Positions 56,481 to 64,000 of a stretch of 64,000 nt of DNA are shown here, piece by piece. Source of the stretch: Oribacterium asaccharolyticum ACB7 (lineage in GTDB: Bacteria > Bacillota > Clostridia > Lachnospirales > Lachnospiraceae); NCBI RefSeq assembly GCF_000238075.1, contig NZ_JH414505.1:124001-188000 (forward strand), in the 5' to 3' direction. Position numbers and translations under genes: made by a program. The notes beneath the pieces are model-generated. The model had not been told where the DNA came from, did no database searches, and was given only the letters and a program-made list of their open reading frames with translations. Numbering within the stretch: position 1 is the first letter of the stretch; the number at the start of each line of letters is the position of its first letter.

Positions 56481-56933
56481 TTAAACCGACTCCGCATAAC
56501 CTGCAAGCTTAGAGGTGCAGTGAGGACAACGGGTTGCCTCGATTGGAATCATCGTCTTACAGTACGGGCACTCCTTCTCCGTCTCCACTGCCGGCGCTTC
56601 CTTCTTCAGCTTATTCATCTGCTTTACAAAAATGAAAACCACGAGTGCCATGATCAGAAAGTTAATCACTGCGGTAATGAAGGAACCGTAGGCAAAAACC
56701 GCTCCCTGTTCTACCGCTTCGCTATATACCTTTGTGGTCTGTCCGGCAAGAGGAATGAACATATTGTCAAAATCAATCTTTCCGGTAACCAGAGAAATGA
56801 GCGGCATAACAAGGTCGCTTACCAGCTTGTTTACCAATGCGGTAAAAGCGGAACCGATAATCATACCGACTGCCAAATCAATCATATTTCCCTTTAATGC
56901 GAACTCCTTAAACTCCTTTAAAAATCCCTTCAT
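56481..56933 (-). CDS. mscL: Large-conductance mechanosensitive channel with zinc-ribbon tail
   Basis: This 150-residue MscL has helix 1 ([22 protein letters not shown], quoted in part: [16 protein letters not shown]), a periplasmic loop, helix 2 ([18 protein letters not shown], quoted in part: [16 protein letters not shown]) and then a C-terminal C-P-Y-C ... C-P-H-C tail that could bind zinc. The tail replaces the usual helical bundle end. It releases solutes on osmotic downshock. AAGGAG precedes the ATG. Confidence 0.94.
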   Translation of the reverse strand: MKGFLKEFKEFALKGNMIDLAVGMIIGSAFTALVNKLVSDLVMPLISLVTGKIDFDNMFIPLAGQTTKVYSEAVEQGAVFAYGSFITAVINFLIMALVVFIFVKQMNKLKKEAPAVETEKECPYCKTMIPIEATRCPHCTSKLAGYAESV

Positions 56934-57057
56934 CTTTTCTCCTTATACTAAGTAAACTCTTTTTTGGAACTTTTCCTTACATCGTCCTGAAATCCCTCGC
57001 TACTCTAGTATAGAAGAAGCAATTTGGCAAGCATAATTTCAAAAAACGGGAAGGATT

Positions 57058-58218
57058 TCAAAAAATTGGAAGGATTTTTCCGGCTTGATAAACCGCTTTT
57101 TGCTTTAAGTCCTTATCCACGATCAGATAATCCGCCACTTTTCCGACTGTGATACTGCCGTAATCCTGGTCCACTCCCAGAGAACGGGCAGGATTTAAGC
57201 TGGCCGCTGTCACGGCCTTCCTAAGAGGAATGCCCATCTCCTTTACCGCCGTACACAGGCAGTCATAAACATTGGATACGGAACCTGCCAGTGCTCCGTT
57301 CGAAGTTAATCTGCAGTGCTTTCCTTTCTTCTCCACTTCCTGCCCTCCCAGGTCATAAAGACCGTCCGGCATCCCTGTAGAGCGAAGACTGTCACTGATG
57401 AGAATCACTCTGTCCTCTCCCAAAACCGTAAAGGCCAGGCGAACCATCATCGGGTGAACATGAACGCCGTCGGCAATCAGTTCCGCAAAAACCTCTTTTT
57501 GTTCCATCGTTGCCCCGACCACACCCGGATTTCTATGATCCAGTCCCGTCATGGCATTAAAAAGGTGTACCGCATGAGAGGCTCCTGCCCGATATGCTTC
57601 TACTGCCGTTTGGAAATCCGCATTGGTGTGCGCCAGTGAAATTCTCACCTTCCCCTGCATCTTCGGAATAAAATCCTTAAAAGCGGGATTTTCCTCCGGT
57701 GCGATTCCCATATACTTTACCAAGCCTCCGGAAGCCTCCAGGAAACGATTCGCAATCCTGTCATCCCATTTCAAGATGTAATTCGGATTTTGGGCTCCTT
57801 TTTTCACGGGACTGATAAAGGGTCCCTCCATATTGATTCCGAGGAGACGAGCCTCTCCAATCTTTAAACCCTCGTCCCGGTAGGTTCTCGCAAGACCAAG
57901 GACCTTTTCCAATTCTTCCACCGGAAGGGTCAGTGTTGCGGGGCAAATACCGGTAATGCCGTGCTCCGCTTCATACTTTGCAAGCGTCGAGACGGCTTCC
58001 CTTGTTCCGTCGCAAAAATCCTTCCCCAGACAGCCGTGAAAATGAATGTCTATGAGTCCGGGAAGCAGAAAGTCTTCCTCCCCGGAAAATAACTCTTCGT
58101 CACCGAGTTCCCTCTCCAAATCCACCGAAGAAAAACGTCCATCCGAAACGGCTATTCTTCCCAGATAAAATTTCTTGTCTTCCGCAAAAATCTTATATTT
58201 TTTTCTATCCTCGTCCAT
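57058..58218 (-). CDS. nagA: N-acetylglucosamine-6-phosphate deacetylase
   Basis: This 386-residue amidohydrolase has the metal site DIHFHGCLGKDFCDGT, MEGPFISPVKKGAQ, SLAHTNADFQTA (His), HLFNAMTGLDHRNPG and the catalytic Asp in VILISDSLRSTG. It converts GlcNAc-6-P to GlcN-6-P for recycling wall and host amino sugars. AGAAGGAA precedes the ATG. No nagB is adjacent. A duplicated promoter segment lies 43 bp upstream. Confidence 0.93.
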   Translation of the reverse strand: MDEDRKKYKIFAEDKKFYLGRIAVSDGRFSSVDLERELGDEELFSGEEDFLLPGLIDIHFHGCLGKDFCDGTREAVSTLAKYEAEHGITGICPATLTLPVEELEKVLGLARTYRDEGLKIGEARLLGINMEGPFISPVKKGAQNPNYILKWDDRIANRFLEASGGLVKYMGIAPEENPAFKDFIPKMQGKVRISLAHTNADFQTAVEAYRAGASHAVHLFNAMTGLDHRNPGVVGATMEQKEVFAELIADGVHVHPMMVRLAFTVLGEDRVILISDSLRSTGMPDGLYDLGGQEVEKKGKHCRLTSNGALAGSVSNVYDCLCTAVKEMGIPLRKAVTAASLNPARSLGVDQDYGSITVGKVADYLIVDKDLKQKAVYQAGKILPIF

Positions 58219-58260
58219 GCCCTATTCCTTCTTTCCCGCTGCTTCCTTAGAAAATAAACC

Positions 58261-58338
58261 AGTTCAATATTCGGTTATTTATGCCATTATAACACAGTTC
58301 AATATTCGGTTATTTATGCCATTATAACACAGTTCAAT
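58261..58338 (-). promoter_or_regulatory. Perfect 35-bp tandem duplication carrying the nagA promoter
   Basis: Two identical 35-bp units (58261-58295, 58296-58330) are followed by eight bases of a third. On the minus strand each unit ends in an extended -10 (TGTGTTATAAT), so nagA has two stacked copies of the same -10 and of the AATAACCGAATATTGAAC segment between. Confidence 0.75.
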
Positions 58339-58357
58339 CGGATTTCTCAGACTTAAA

Positions 58358-58405
58358 ATAGGTCTGAAAAAGGGTAAGCTCTCGCCACTCTCCTTTCAGA
58401 CCTAT
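58358..58405 (-). terminator. Hairpin after adhesin 2
   Basis: ATAGGTCTGAAA pairs with TTTCAGACCTAT around a 24-nt loop, about 33 bp after the adhesin 2 stop. The run of Ts that follows is short, so termination strength is uncertain. Confidence 0.6.
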
Positions 58406-58437
58406 CTTGTACAAAAACTCTTTACAATTTTATTTTT

Positions 58438-61400
58438 TTACAGCCTTATTTGATTCCATCTCCTTTTCAGAGCCATGTATAGGGCAAGAAGTATTCCGCT
58501 GATTCCCGAGAAAATGACATAGAGAATCGATTTGGAAGAATCCGCTGTTTGGACTCTTCTCTTGTACTTCGATACCACTTTGATAAGCTGCTCCAGCTCT
58601 TCCCGATCCTCCTGCGTCAGAGGACGCTTTCTTCCCAGAATAGCCTTAATTCTCGAGTTTATTTCCCTTAAGGTTTTGGGCCTAGGAGTAGAAGGCCTGT
58701 CCGGTTCCGGCGGAATCTCCGGTGTTTCCGTCGGTGTCGGCGGAGTCGGAGGCCCCGGCGGAGTCGGCTTGTCATTTGGAGGAAGAGAAGGATCCGGCGG
58801 TGTGGGCGGTGTCGGGGGATTCGGCCCCGGTTGGTTCGGCTCGTATTCATTAACGAAAAGAATTTGTTCTGCCGGAACATCGTCCTTAAAAATTTCCTTT
58901 TTAACCGTCAGGTGTGAAGGATTTGCCGGATCTTCTTCCACGGTGAAAACCACTTGGTAGCGACTCTTATCAAAGCGATACCCTTTTAAGAGCGCTTCCT
59001 CTCTAACTTCATAGGTATACTTTCCGGGCGCAGGGAAGGCAATTTTCTCAAAGGTTCCGGTTCCCGCCCCATTTACCGTAATTTGTACTTCCTGCCCCGG
59101 ACTGTTCCCCGGCATGGGCGCCGGATTTGCGGGAAGTTTCACGCCGGCATTGCCTACGGCTGTCAATTCCGTCTTCTTCCAGCTTAAGCTAAAGCGAAAC
59201 GGATCTTTATTTTCAGGACTGCCGCCCTTTACTTCCTTCTTAAGAGAAAGTTCCTCTTCGGCAGGAGGCAAGGAAAGGAGATTCCTAAATTCCAGTGCAT
59301 CCCCGGAAACCGTCGCACTCATGGTGCCGTTTCCAAGATCCTTTACCTTTACAATAAGGTTTTTAACGGCTTCCTTATCATTTTCCACGAGAGGAACGGA
59401 TCCGCTTTCCGTCACGGTATAGCGATACTCTCCCGGTAAGGAATACGTGATTTCTCCAAAAGAGATTTCTCCTCCGTCCGCATCCGGATTCGTCTTCGTA
59501 AGGCTTCCTCCGCTAGCTTCCGCGGGCATCGGTGCCCCGTCTAAAGCTGTCAAAGTGAAGCTGTATTTCTCCTTGATATCCGGGACGGTTACTCCGCCGT
59601 AATGCTCCAGCACCTTCTTTATGCTTATTTTCGGTTTTACCTTATCTATTCCGAAGGTATTGGTAAAGGTAAGAGGCGTTGTTGCATTGACTGTAGAGGT
59701 ATAGCTCAGCTTTTTATCGTCCGGATTGGTGACTGTTACCGTAAGGGTTTTTTCTGAAAGCAAATCATTCTTGATCCTCGGGAAATTCCCCGTCTCTGTA
59801 ACCGTATAAGTATAGGTTCCGGGACGAATGAATTCTATCGGTCCAAACTCCAGAAGACCGCCGTCCGCATCCGGATTGGTTTTTTCCGTCACAACCGGCT
59901 GTCTGTTTCCGTCCAGTAAGCTTGCTCCGGCTTCCGCCTTCAAAGTAAAGCGGAAGGCATTCCGAATATTCGGAGCCGTAACACCCGCTGGGCCGTCCAG
60001 GACCTTCTTCACCGGAATCGATACCTGTACCGGTGCAATCAGGTTGTGGCTGCTCGGAGCCTCCAATTCTTTGATGACTTCGGAGGCCGGAACATCCTCT
60101 CCGTTAAAGGTGATGCTCTTCAGATACCCGGTATTCACATTGTGAACCGGCAGCTTCTTCTTATCCATAGACGCCGTCATCTTTACATAAGCCACCAGCT
60201 TTCCCTGCGTATCCAGGATGAATCGCTTACCCGCCTTCGTGGTTCGTGCATCGACGGCGATAGCCTTGATGTCTTTCTTATTGACTCCGGCATTATTTTC
60301 CGGATGTTTATAATCCCAGACCTTCCAAATACTGTTCGGGTTCTTCGGATTGTAAACACTGTTATCACTATTGTAGGCTGCCGTGTCATACTTCGGCGCT
60401 CCCAGATTCCTTTGTGCTTCGGTAGTAGGTACAACCGTAGAATAATACACCATCGGCTCCAAAACATCCGGATTCTCGGTCGTAAGCCCCTTCTCAAAGG
60501 GTTTTTTGTTCAGGAAGGAACTGATATCGATGCCGTCAAAGTCTCCGTTTCGATCCTGCTCTTCTCCCAAAATATCAAAGAGAATAATATCGGTCGTCCT
60601 GGTACTGCTCAGCGCCTGGTACAAGAGGCGATGCCGATAGGGGTCGCCCATATAGCTCACATTGTCCTTTGCGAAGGGTTTATGAACTTCGGTGGAAACA
60701 TAGTTGCTAAAGCCCGCCTGCACAATGGTGATGGCCTCATAGTTCAGAGGCATATCCGTTACACTCATTGTCTTATAGTGGCTCGGATCCGCATTCCATG
60801 CATTCTCCATCTCCTTCTGAAAATACGGTTCTTTCAGTCTTCCGGAGTGTCTTTCCGGAATCCCGTTTGCTTCATTCTTCGGACTAAAGTTCGGAATCCA
60901 TTTGGTTTCTTTCGAGGTGTTTAGAAAGGCTGCCGTATTCTGAAGAATCCTTCCTCTGTCCAAAATGTTGGAATACGGATTATGCACGATGTAGCCCAAA
61001 CGAATCCTGGATGCATTTCCTCCAGAAATATTCTTTCGGCCTGCCGGCGTCTTAAAGCTCACCTTCATCATGGTTTGTCCGGAGTCTTCCCAATTTTCTA
61101 TAAACTCAACTTGGTAATCTCCCCTGTCAAAATCACCGCCATAAGCGCCGCCTTGCCCGTTAGGACCCAGATGGATTTCTTCTTCCTTGACATAGGTTCC
61201 CGCGGGAAGAAGGTCATAAATAATTCCATCCCTTAAGAGGTAAGGAGAAAGGTATTCCTCTTTTCTTAAGGGTTCCGGCAAAGCCACTTGATTATGTATA
61301 TCTACATAGCAAAGATGAAGCTGCTCACCGTGCACCGGGTCATCCTTAAATCCCCTTACAAATCCGTCGGAATACGTAATATTATCGAGGTATTTGTTTA

Positions 61401-64000
61401 TACTCGAAGTAAGCTGCATCGGTCTATGGACGTAGGCGACCCTATCCCACTGCTTTCCAAGTCTTCCTGCGAGACTGTCGGCTCCCGTATCCGCCTTCCC
61501 ATAGCCGGGCCCGGCAACCGCACTATTCAATCCCGCATTTAAGGCTTTCTGATACTGTTCCCGCATGGCTGCACTCGGCGTTAAACTGATACCGAAGGCC
61601 GGTTGCAAGTTGGTCTGATAGGCCTTTGTCGTATTTCTGAACTCGATTCCGCTGACACCGCCCGGAAAAGCCGCCTTTAAATCCAGATAGTTCGCACTTG
61701 TGATGATATTGTTTCCTTGCTGAGCCGTAACTTTCGAGTAACCGCTTTCCGGTGTAAACGTAAATTGATCCTTGTCTATTGCCTGAAAGCTTCCATATTT
61801 TTCATAGCTTGTGTGTCCCTTTTTTCGAATCCACAGCTCTACCGGGGCATAGCTTGCAAAGTTTCTACTGATTCTCCCCGTAGGAGTGTAGTTCACCGGA
61901 GCACTGACCTGCTCCACGTCGTACACTTCCATGTTTTTAATGGAAACACTGTCATAATAGTAGTCCTCTTCCTTTAGTTTATAGACTGCCGTTCCCGGCT
62001 CTCGAAAGCCCGTTTCCAGGTTTATCGCCGTAGTCGGATCCGTATTTAAAGGCTCAGTCATCCAGACATTGTTTTTCAAAGTATATAAGTAGTACTCTCC
62101 GTCATCCCGCAAAACAATCTTTGTTTCCGGCACGGTGTACGTGCCGTCCGCATGCATCACCACCTTACTGCCATCCACTTGATTGCTGGCAAAAAGGTAG
62201 TACATGGGACTCGTTCTCGCATTTCCGGAGATGGGAATATTTTGAGCCCCATCCGCAAAGAGAGTCTGTAAACTGTCCGTAAAGATCCATCCGTCACCGG
62301 TGTTGTTCTTATCCATCTGGACTTTCCCCTTCGGTCTTAGGGGAAGAATAACCTTGGCCTGATTCTCCAATGTCGCTTCGGAAGAGCCGTTTCGAGTGTA
62401 CCCGTCTGCCCAGGTTTCCGTCCAGCTCACCTTGTTTTTCAGAAGAAAGCCATGCTCTACCATGTCCACATGATTCGCGATGGCATTGGTAATCTTCGTC
62501 ATGGGATAGCGATACAAGGCTACATAACGTTGTCCGCCTTGATAAGACTGAAGCGGGTAGCCATCATAATCGTAATAGCTTCCGGTGGAATTCTCGAAAG
62601 TATCGTCAGAAGGACCACCCGGCCGCTTCACCGGCTCCTTATCGATTCCGACAAAAGTTCTTCCTATAGGATTAACCAACCAATACTGATCTGCCGGCGG
62701 TGCGGAGTTCATGTATCTTGCAATATCCGGATAACTGCCGGAAGAGGTATCGGAATCCAGATAGGAAGCGTAAGTATATCTGTTCCACCAAACAGACTGG
62801 GGCATCTTCTTTACCCCTACCAGCTGTCCCCCGTCTGCTGTATTATTATCCAGGTGAAAACTGTAGGTAAAGCCCTGGGAGCTCCCTCCGGGACGGTCCG
62901 CATCAATATACCAGGGGACATAAAAATACGAATCCGCATCAGCCGGTTTGTCTCCCCAGGCGGGATCCCACTTGTAGAAGAGTCCTCCCGTTTTTCCTCC
63001 CGTGCCGTGCTTAATTGTCATCTTAAAAGGTTTCACTTCCGTTTGCAGGGTTACGGAAAGATTGTCCTGCATGCTTGCATTGTATTGACTATCCGGATGA
63101 TGGATTTCGGCAAAAACCGGAAAAGCATTCCGATACTCTCCGATTTCCTTCCCTCCTACCTGTTTATGCTCCATCTGCACCATGGTCGGTCGCATGGGAT
63201 AGGCGAACTCCGCCTCCAAAATCATGGCCCCCGGTACTTCACTATGATTAACCAGATGGTAGTACTTCTCTTTTTTTCCGTTAATAGGCCTTTCCACTTC
63301 CGTATAGTTAAAATCGCTTAAACTGTTGGTCTCCGGTGCTTTGGGAACCTGGGATTGCACCGGTTCCATCCCGTCCTGAAGGTTATAACGATCTTTATAG
63401 GCCACCAGTGTCGGGTGAGTGGTACTCCAGCTTTTAAAGACGCTCTCGGGAATATCGATGCTAATCGATCCGGGCGGATATTTCGTATCCTTATTTCCTT
63501 TTAAGGTAAATTCCAGCATCATAGTAGAAGTATCCAGCTGATTGGAAGATTTCGCAGGAGGAATAATCTGCAAATTCTTTCGTTCCCGAATGTTCGTAGC
63601 AGCTAAAGGATCGGAGTAGCTGTGTCCGGTCGTGGCATTTTCCGTCCCTGCTTGAGGGTCCGGTGCCTCTTTCCAATAGACCTGAAAGGAGTGGTTACTC
63701 GCCTGTCCTACCGATTTTCCTCTGCCGGTCCCTGCCAAACCATAAGGACTGAATTCTTTTCCGGAAAAGCGCAAAGTCGAATCTCCGTCCGTAAGAGGAA
63801 GGAGCTCCGCCTCTCTTCCTTCCGGAAGATGCACAAGGCTTAGCTCTTCTCCCTCCGGAAGGGAAACCGTATACTCGTCCTTTTGGAAGAGAGTCTTTTC
63901 TTTCCGGATTTCTTCCTCGTCCACATATTCCTCAACCCATGTGCCCGGCTTAATGGAGAGGGCTTCTTCCAGAGCGGGACTCTTCTTTAACTCTACCTGT
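58438..64000 (-). CDS. Giant Spy0128/FctA-domain adhesin 2, partial (5' end beyond right edge)
   Basis: The frame is open to the right edge (1853 codons seen, ALEEALSIKPGTWVEEYVDEE near the edge), so the signal peptide lies outside. It is a paralogue of adhesin 1: both share YWKEAPDPQAG/FWKEAPDPNAG, GGQLVGVKKMPQ, DNVSYMGDPYRHRLLYQA, TTDIILFDILG and VYYSTVVP. Three Spy0128-type domains follow (VSIPVKKVL...YTYTVTE, ISIKKVL...YRYTVTE, LSLKKEV...YTYEVRE), each with the Lys and Glu expected for an isopeptide bond. A Pro-rich wall linker, a helical segment with GRKRPLT, then V-Q-T-A-D, a membrane helix and a basic tail end the protein. An extra YNSDNSVYNPKNP insertion is absent from adhesin 1. Confidence 0.87.
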   Translation of the reverse strand, partial: QVELKKSPALEEALSIKPGTWVEEYVDEEEIRKEKTLFQKDEYTVSLPEGEELSLVHLPEGREAELLPLTDGDSTLRFSGKEFSPYGLAGTGRGKSVGQASNHSFQVYWKEAPDPQAGTENATTGHSYSDPLAATNIRERKNLQIIPPAKSSNQLDTSTMMLEFTLKGNKDTKYPPGSISIDIPESVFKSWSTTHPTLVAYKDRYNLQDGMEPVQSQVPKAPETNSLSDFNYTEVERPINGKKEKYYHLVNHSEVPGAMILEAEFAYPMRPTMVQMEHKQVGGKEIGEYRNAFPVFAEIHHPDSQYNASMQDNLSVTLQTEVKPFKMTIKHGTGGKTGGLFYKWDPAWGDKPADADSYFYVPWYIDADRPGGSSQGFTYSFHLDNNTADGGQLVGVKKMPQSVWWNRYTYASYLDSDTSSGSYPDIARYMNSAPPADQYWLVNPIGRTFVGIDKEPVKRPGGPSDDTFENSTGSYYDYDGYPLQSYQGGQRYVALYRYPMTKITNAIANHVDMVEHGFLLKNKVSWTETWADGYTRNGSSEATLENQAKVILPLRPKGKVQMDKNNTGDGWIFTDSLQTLFADGAQNIPISGNARTSPMYYLFASNQVDGSKVVMHADGTYTVPETKIVLRDDGEYYLYTLKNNVWMTEPLNTDPTTAINLETGFREPGTAVYKLKEEDYYYDSVSIKNMEVYDVEQVSAPVNYTPTGRISRNFASYAPVELWIRKKGHTSYEKYGSFQAIDKDQFTFTPESGYSKVTAQQGNNIITSANYLDLKAAFPGGVSGIEFRNTTKAYQTNLQPAFGISLTPSAAMREQYQKALNAGLNSAVAGPGYGKADTGADSLAGRLGKQWDRVAYVHRPMQLTSSINKYLDNITYSDGFVRGFKDDPVHGEQLHLCYVDIHNQVALPEPLRKEEYLSPYLLRDGIIYDLLPAGTYVKEEEIHLGPNGQGGAYGGDFDRGDYQVEFIENWEDSGQTMMKVSFKTPAGRKNISGGNASRIRLGYIVHNPYSNILDRGRILQNTAAFLNTSKETKWIPNFSPKNEANGIPERHSGRLKEPYFQKEMENAWNADPSHYKTMSVTDMPLNYEAITIVQAGFSNYVSTEVHKPFAKDNVSYMGDPYRHRLLYQALSSTRTTDIILFDILGEEQDRNGDFDGIDISSFLNKKPFEKGLTTENPDVLEPMVYYSTVVPTTEAQRNLGAPKYDTAAYNSDNSVYNPKNPNSIWKVWDYKHPENNAGVNKKDIKAIAVDARTTKAGKRFILDTQGKLVAYVKMTASMDKKKLPVHNVNTGYLKSITFNGEDVPASEVIKELEAPSSHNLIAPVQVSIPVKKVLDGPAGVTAPNIRNAFRFTLKAEAGASLLDGNRQPVVTEKTNPDADGGLLEFGPIEFIRPGTYTYTVTETGNFPRIKNDLLSEKTLTVTVTNPDDKKLSYTSTVNATTPLTFTNTFGIDKVKPKISIKKVLEHYGGVTVPDIKEKYSFTLTALDGAPMPAEASGGSLTKTNPDADGGEISFGEITYSLPGEYRYTVTESGSVPLVENDKEAVKNLIVKVKDLGNGTMSATVSGDALEFRNLLSLPPAEEELSLKKEVKGGSPENKDPFRFSLSWKKTELTAVGNAGVKLPANPAPMPGNSPGQEVQITVNGAGTGTFEKIAFPAPGKYTYEVREEALLKGYRFDKSRYQVVFTVEEDPANPSHLTVKKEIFKDDVPAEQILFVNEYEPNQPGPNPPTPPTPPDPSLPPNDKPTPPGPPTPPTPTETPEIPPEPDRPSTPRPKTLREINSRIKAILGRKRPLTQEDREELEQLIKVVSKYKRRVQTADSSKSILYVIFSGISGILLALYMALKRRWNQIRL

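Noticed and set aside
60046..60924. 292-codon plus-strand frame (and a 289-codon one at 62452-63321) opposite adhesin 2
   Set aside because: Both are antisense shadows of the long adhesin frame, with no ribosome site or domain.

Overview
The window looks like the chromosome of a low- to mid-GC, Gram-positive, obligately anaerobic Firmicute of the Lachnospiraceae. Oribacterium or a close oral relative is my best guess, from the style of the genes only. The basis is a set of Lachnospiraceae-type genes: wall-binding-repeat surface proteins, giant Spy0128/FctA-type adhesins, an ugpC gene beside a CdaR regulator, MscL with a C-terminal zinc-ribbon-like tail, and the cysS-mrnC-rlmB cluster. Three chemoreceptors behind sigma-D-like promoters imply a motile cell. 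I see no rRNA, tRNA, CRISPR array or intact transposon.

Layout. 1-4.7 kb: a secreted wall-binding surface protein (3' end beyond the left edge) diverges from a zinc-ribbon/leucine-rich-repeat membrane protein. 4.8-12.0 kb: a NimA-like flavoprotein, then a five-gene transport operon of two ABC exporter half-transporters plus an ECF importer (S component, EcfT, double-domain EcfA). Its order matches the siaDE-FGH haem region of group A streptococcus. 12.0-13.9 kb: a recombination scar in which an integrase fragment is joined to a decapitated auxin-efflux-type permease, beside a Fic protein and an array of inverted TAAGTAAAAT boxes. 14.0-18.8 kb: a surface-polysaccharide cluster (Cthe_2159-type lipoprotein, GT2-GtrA fusion, phosphodiester glycosidase, small membrane protein). 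19.0-25.3 kb: a 2103-residue adhesin. 25.5-29.1 kb: a two-component system and mgtE. 29.3-36.3 kb: three tandem chemoreceptors with almost identical signalling halves. 36.5-42.0 kb: a small hypothetical gene and a lacZ-eamA-lacI operon.

From 42.1 to 58.2 kb the window is mostly housekeeping on the minus strand: aroE, a YoaK-family gene, cysS-mrnC-rlmB, an HtrA protease, ispF, a lipid-kinase homologue that lacks its catalytic motifs, a CtpA-type protease, a CdaR regulator, ugpC, cvfB, an acyl-ACP thioesterase, a CDF transporter, mscL and nagA. A second giant adhesin, paralogous to the first, runs off the right edge.

Four things stand out. First, a family of five 32-nt imperfect hairpins (18909-18940, 18948-18979, 31509-31540, 33922-33953, 43012-43043) lies just downstream of stop codons, always in the same orientation relative to the upstream gene, with compensatory base changes; one copy is flanked by a 13-bp direct repeat. 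Second, TATA-N15-GTCGAT promoters precede all three chemoreceptors, and a GCCGATAA box precedes the first adhesin, suggesting that motility and surface display share a sigma factor. Third, both adhesins end in a conserved helical module followed by a non-canonical V-x-T-A-D sorting signal. Fourth, short degenerate tandem repeats (12, 15, 16, 24 and about 31-34 bp) recur at gene junctions.
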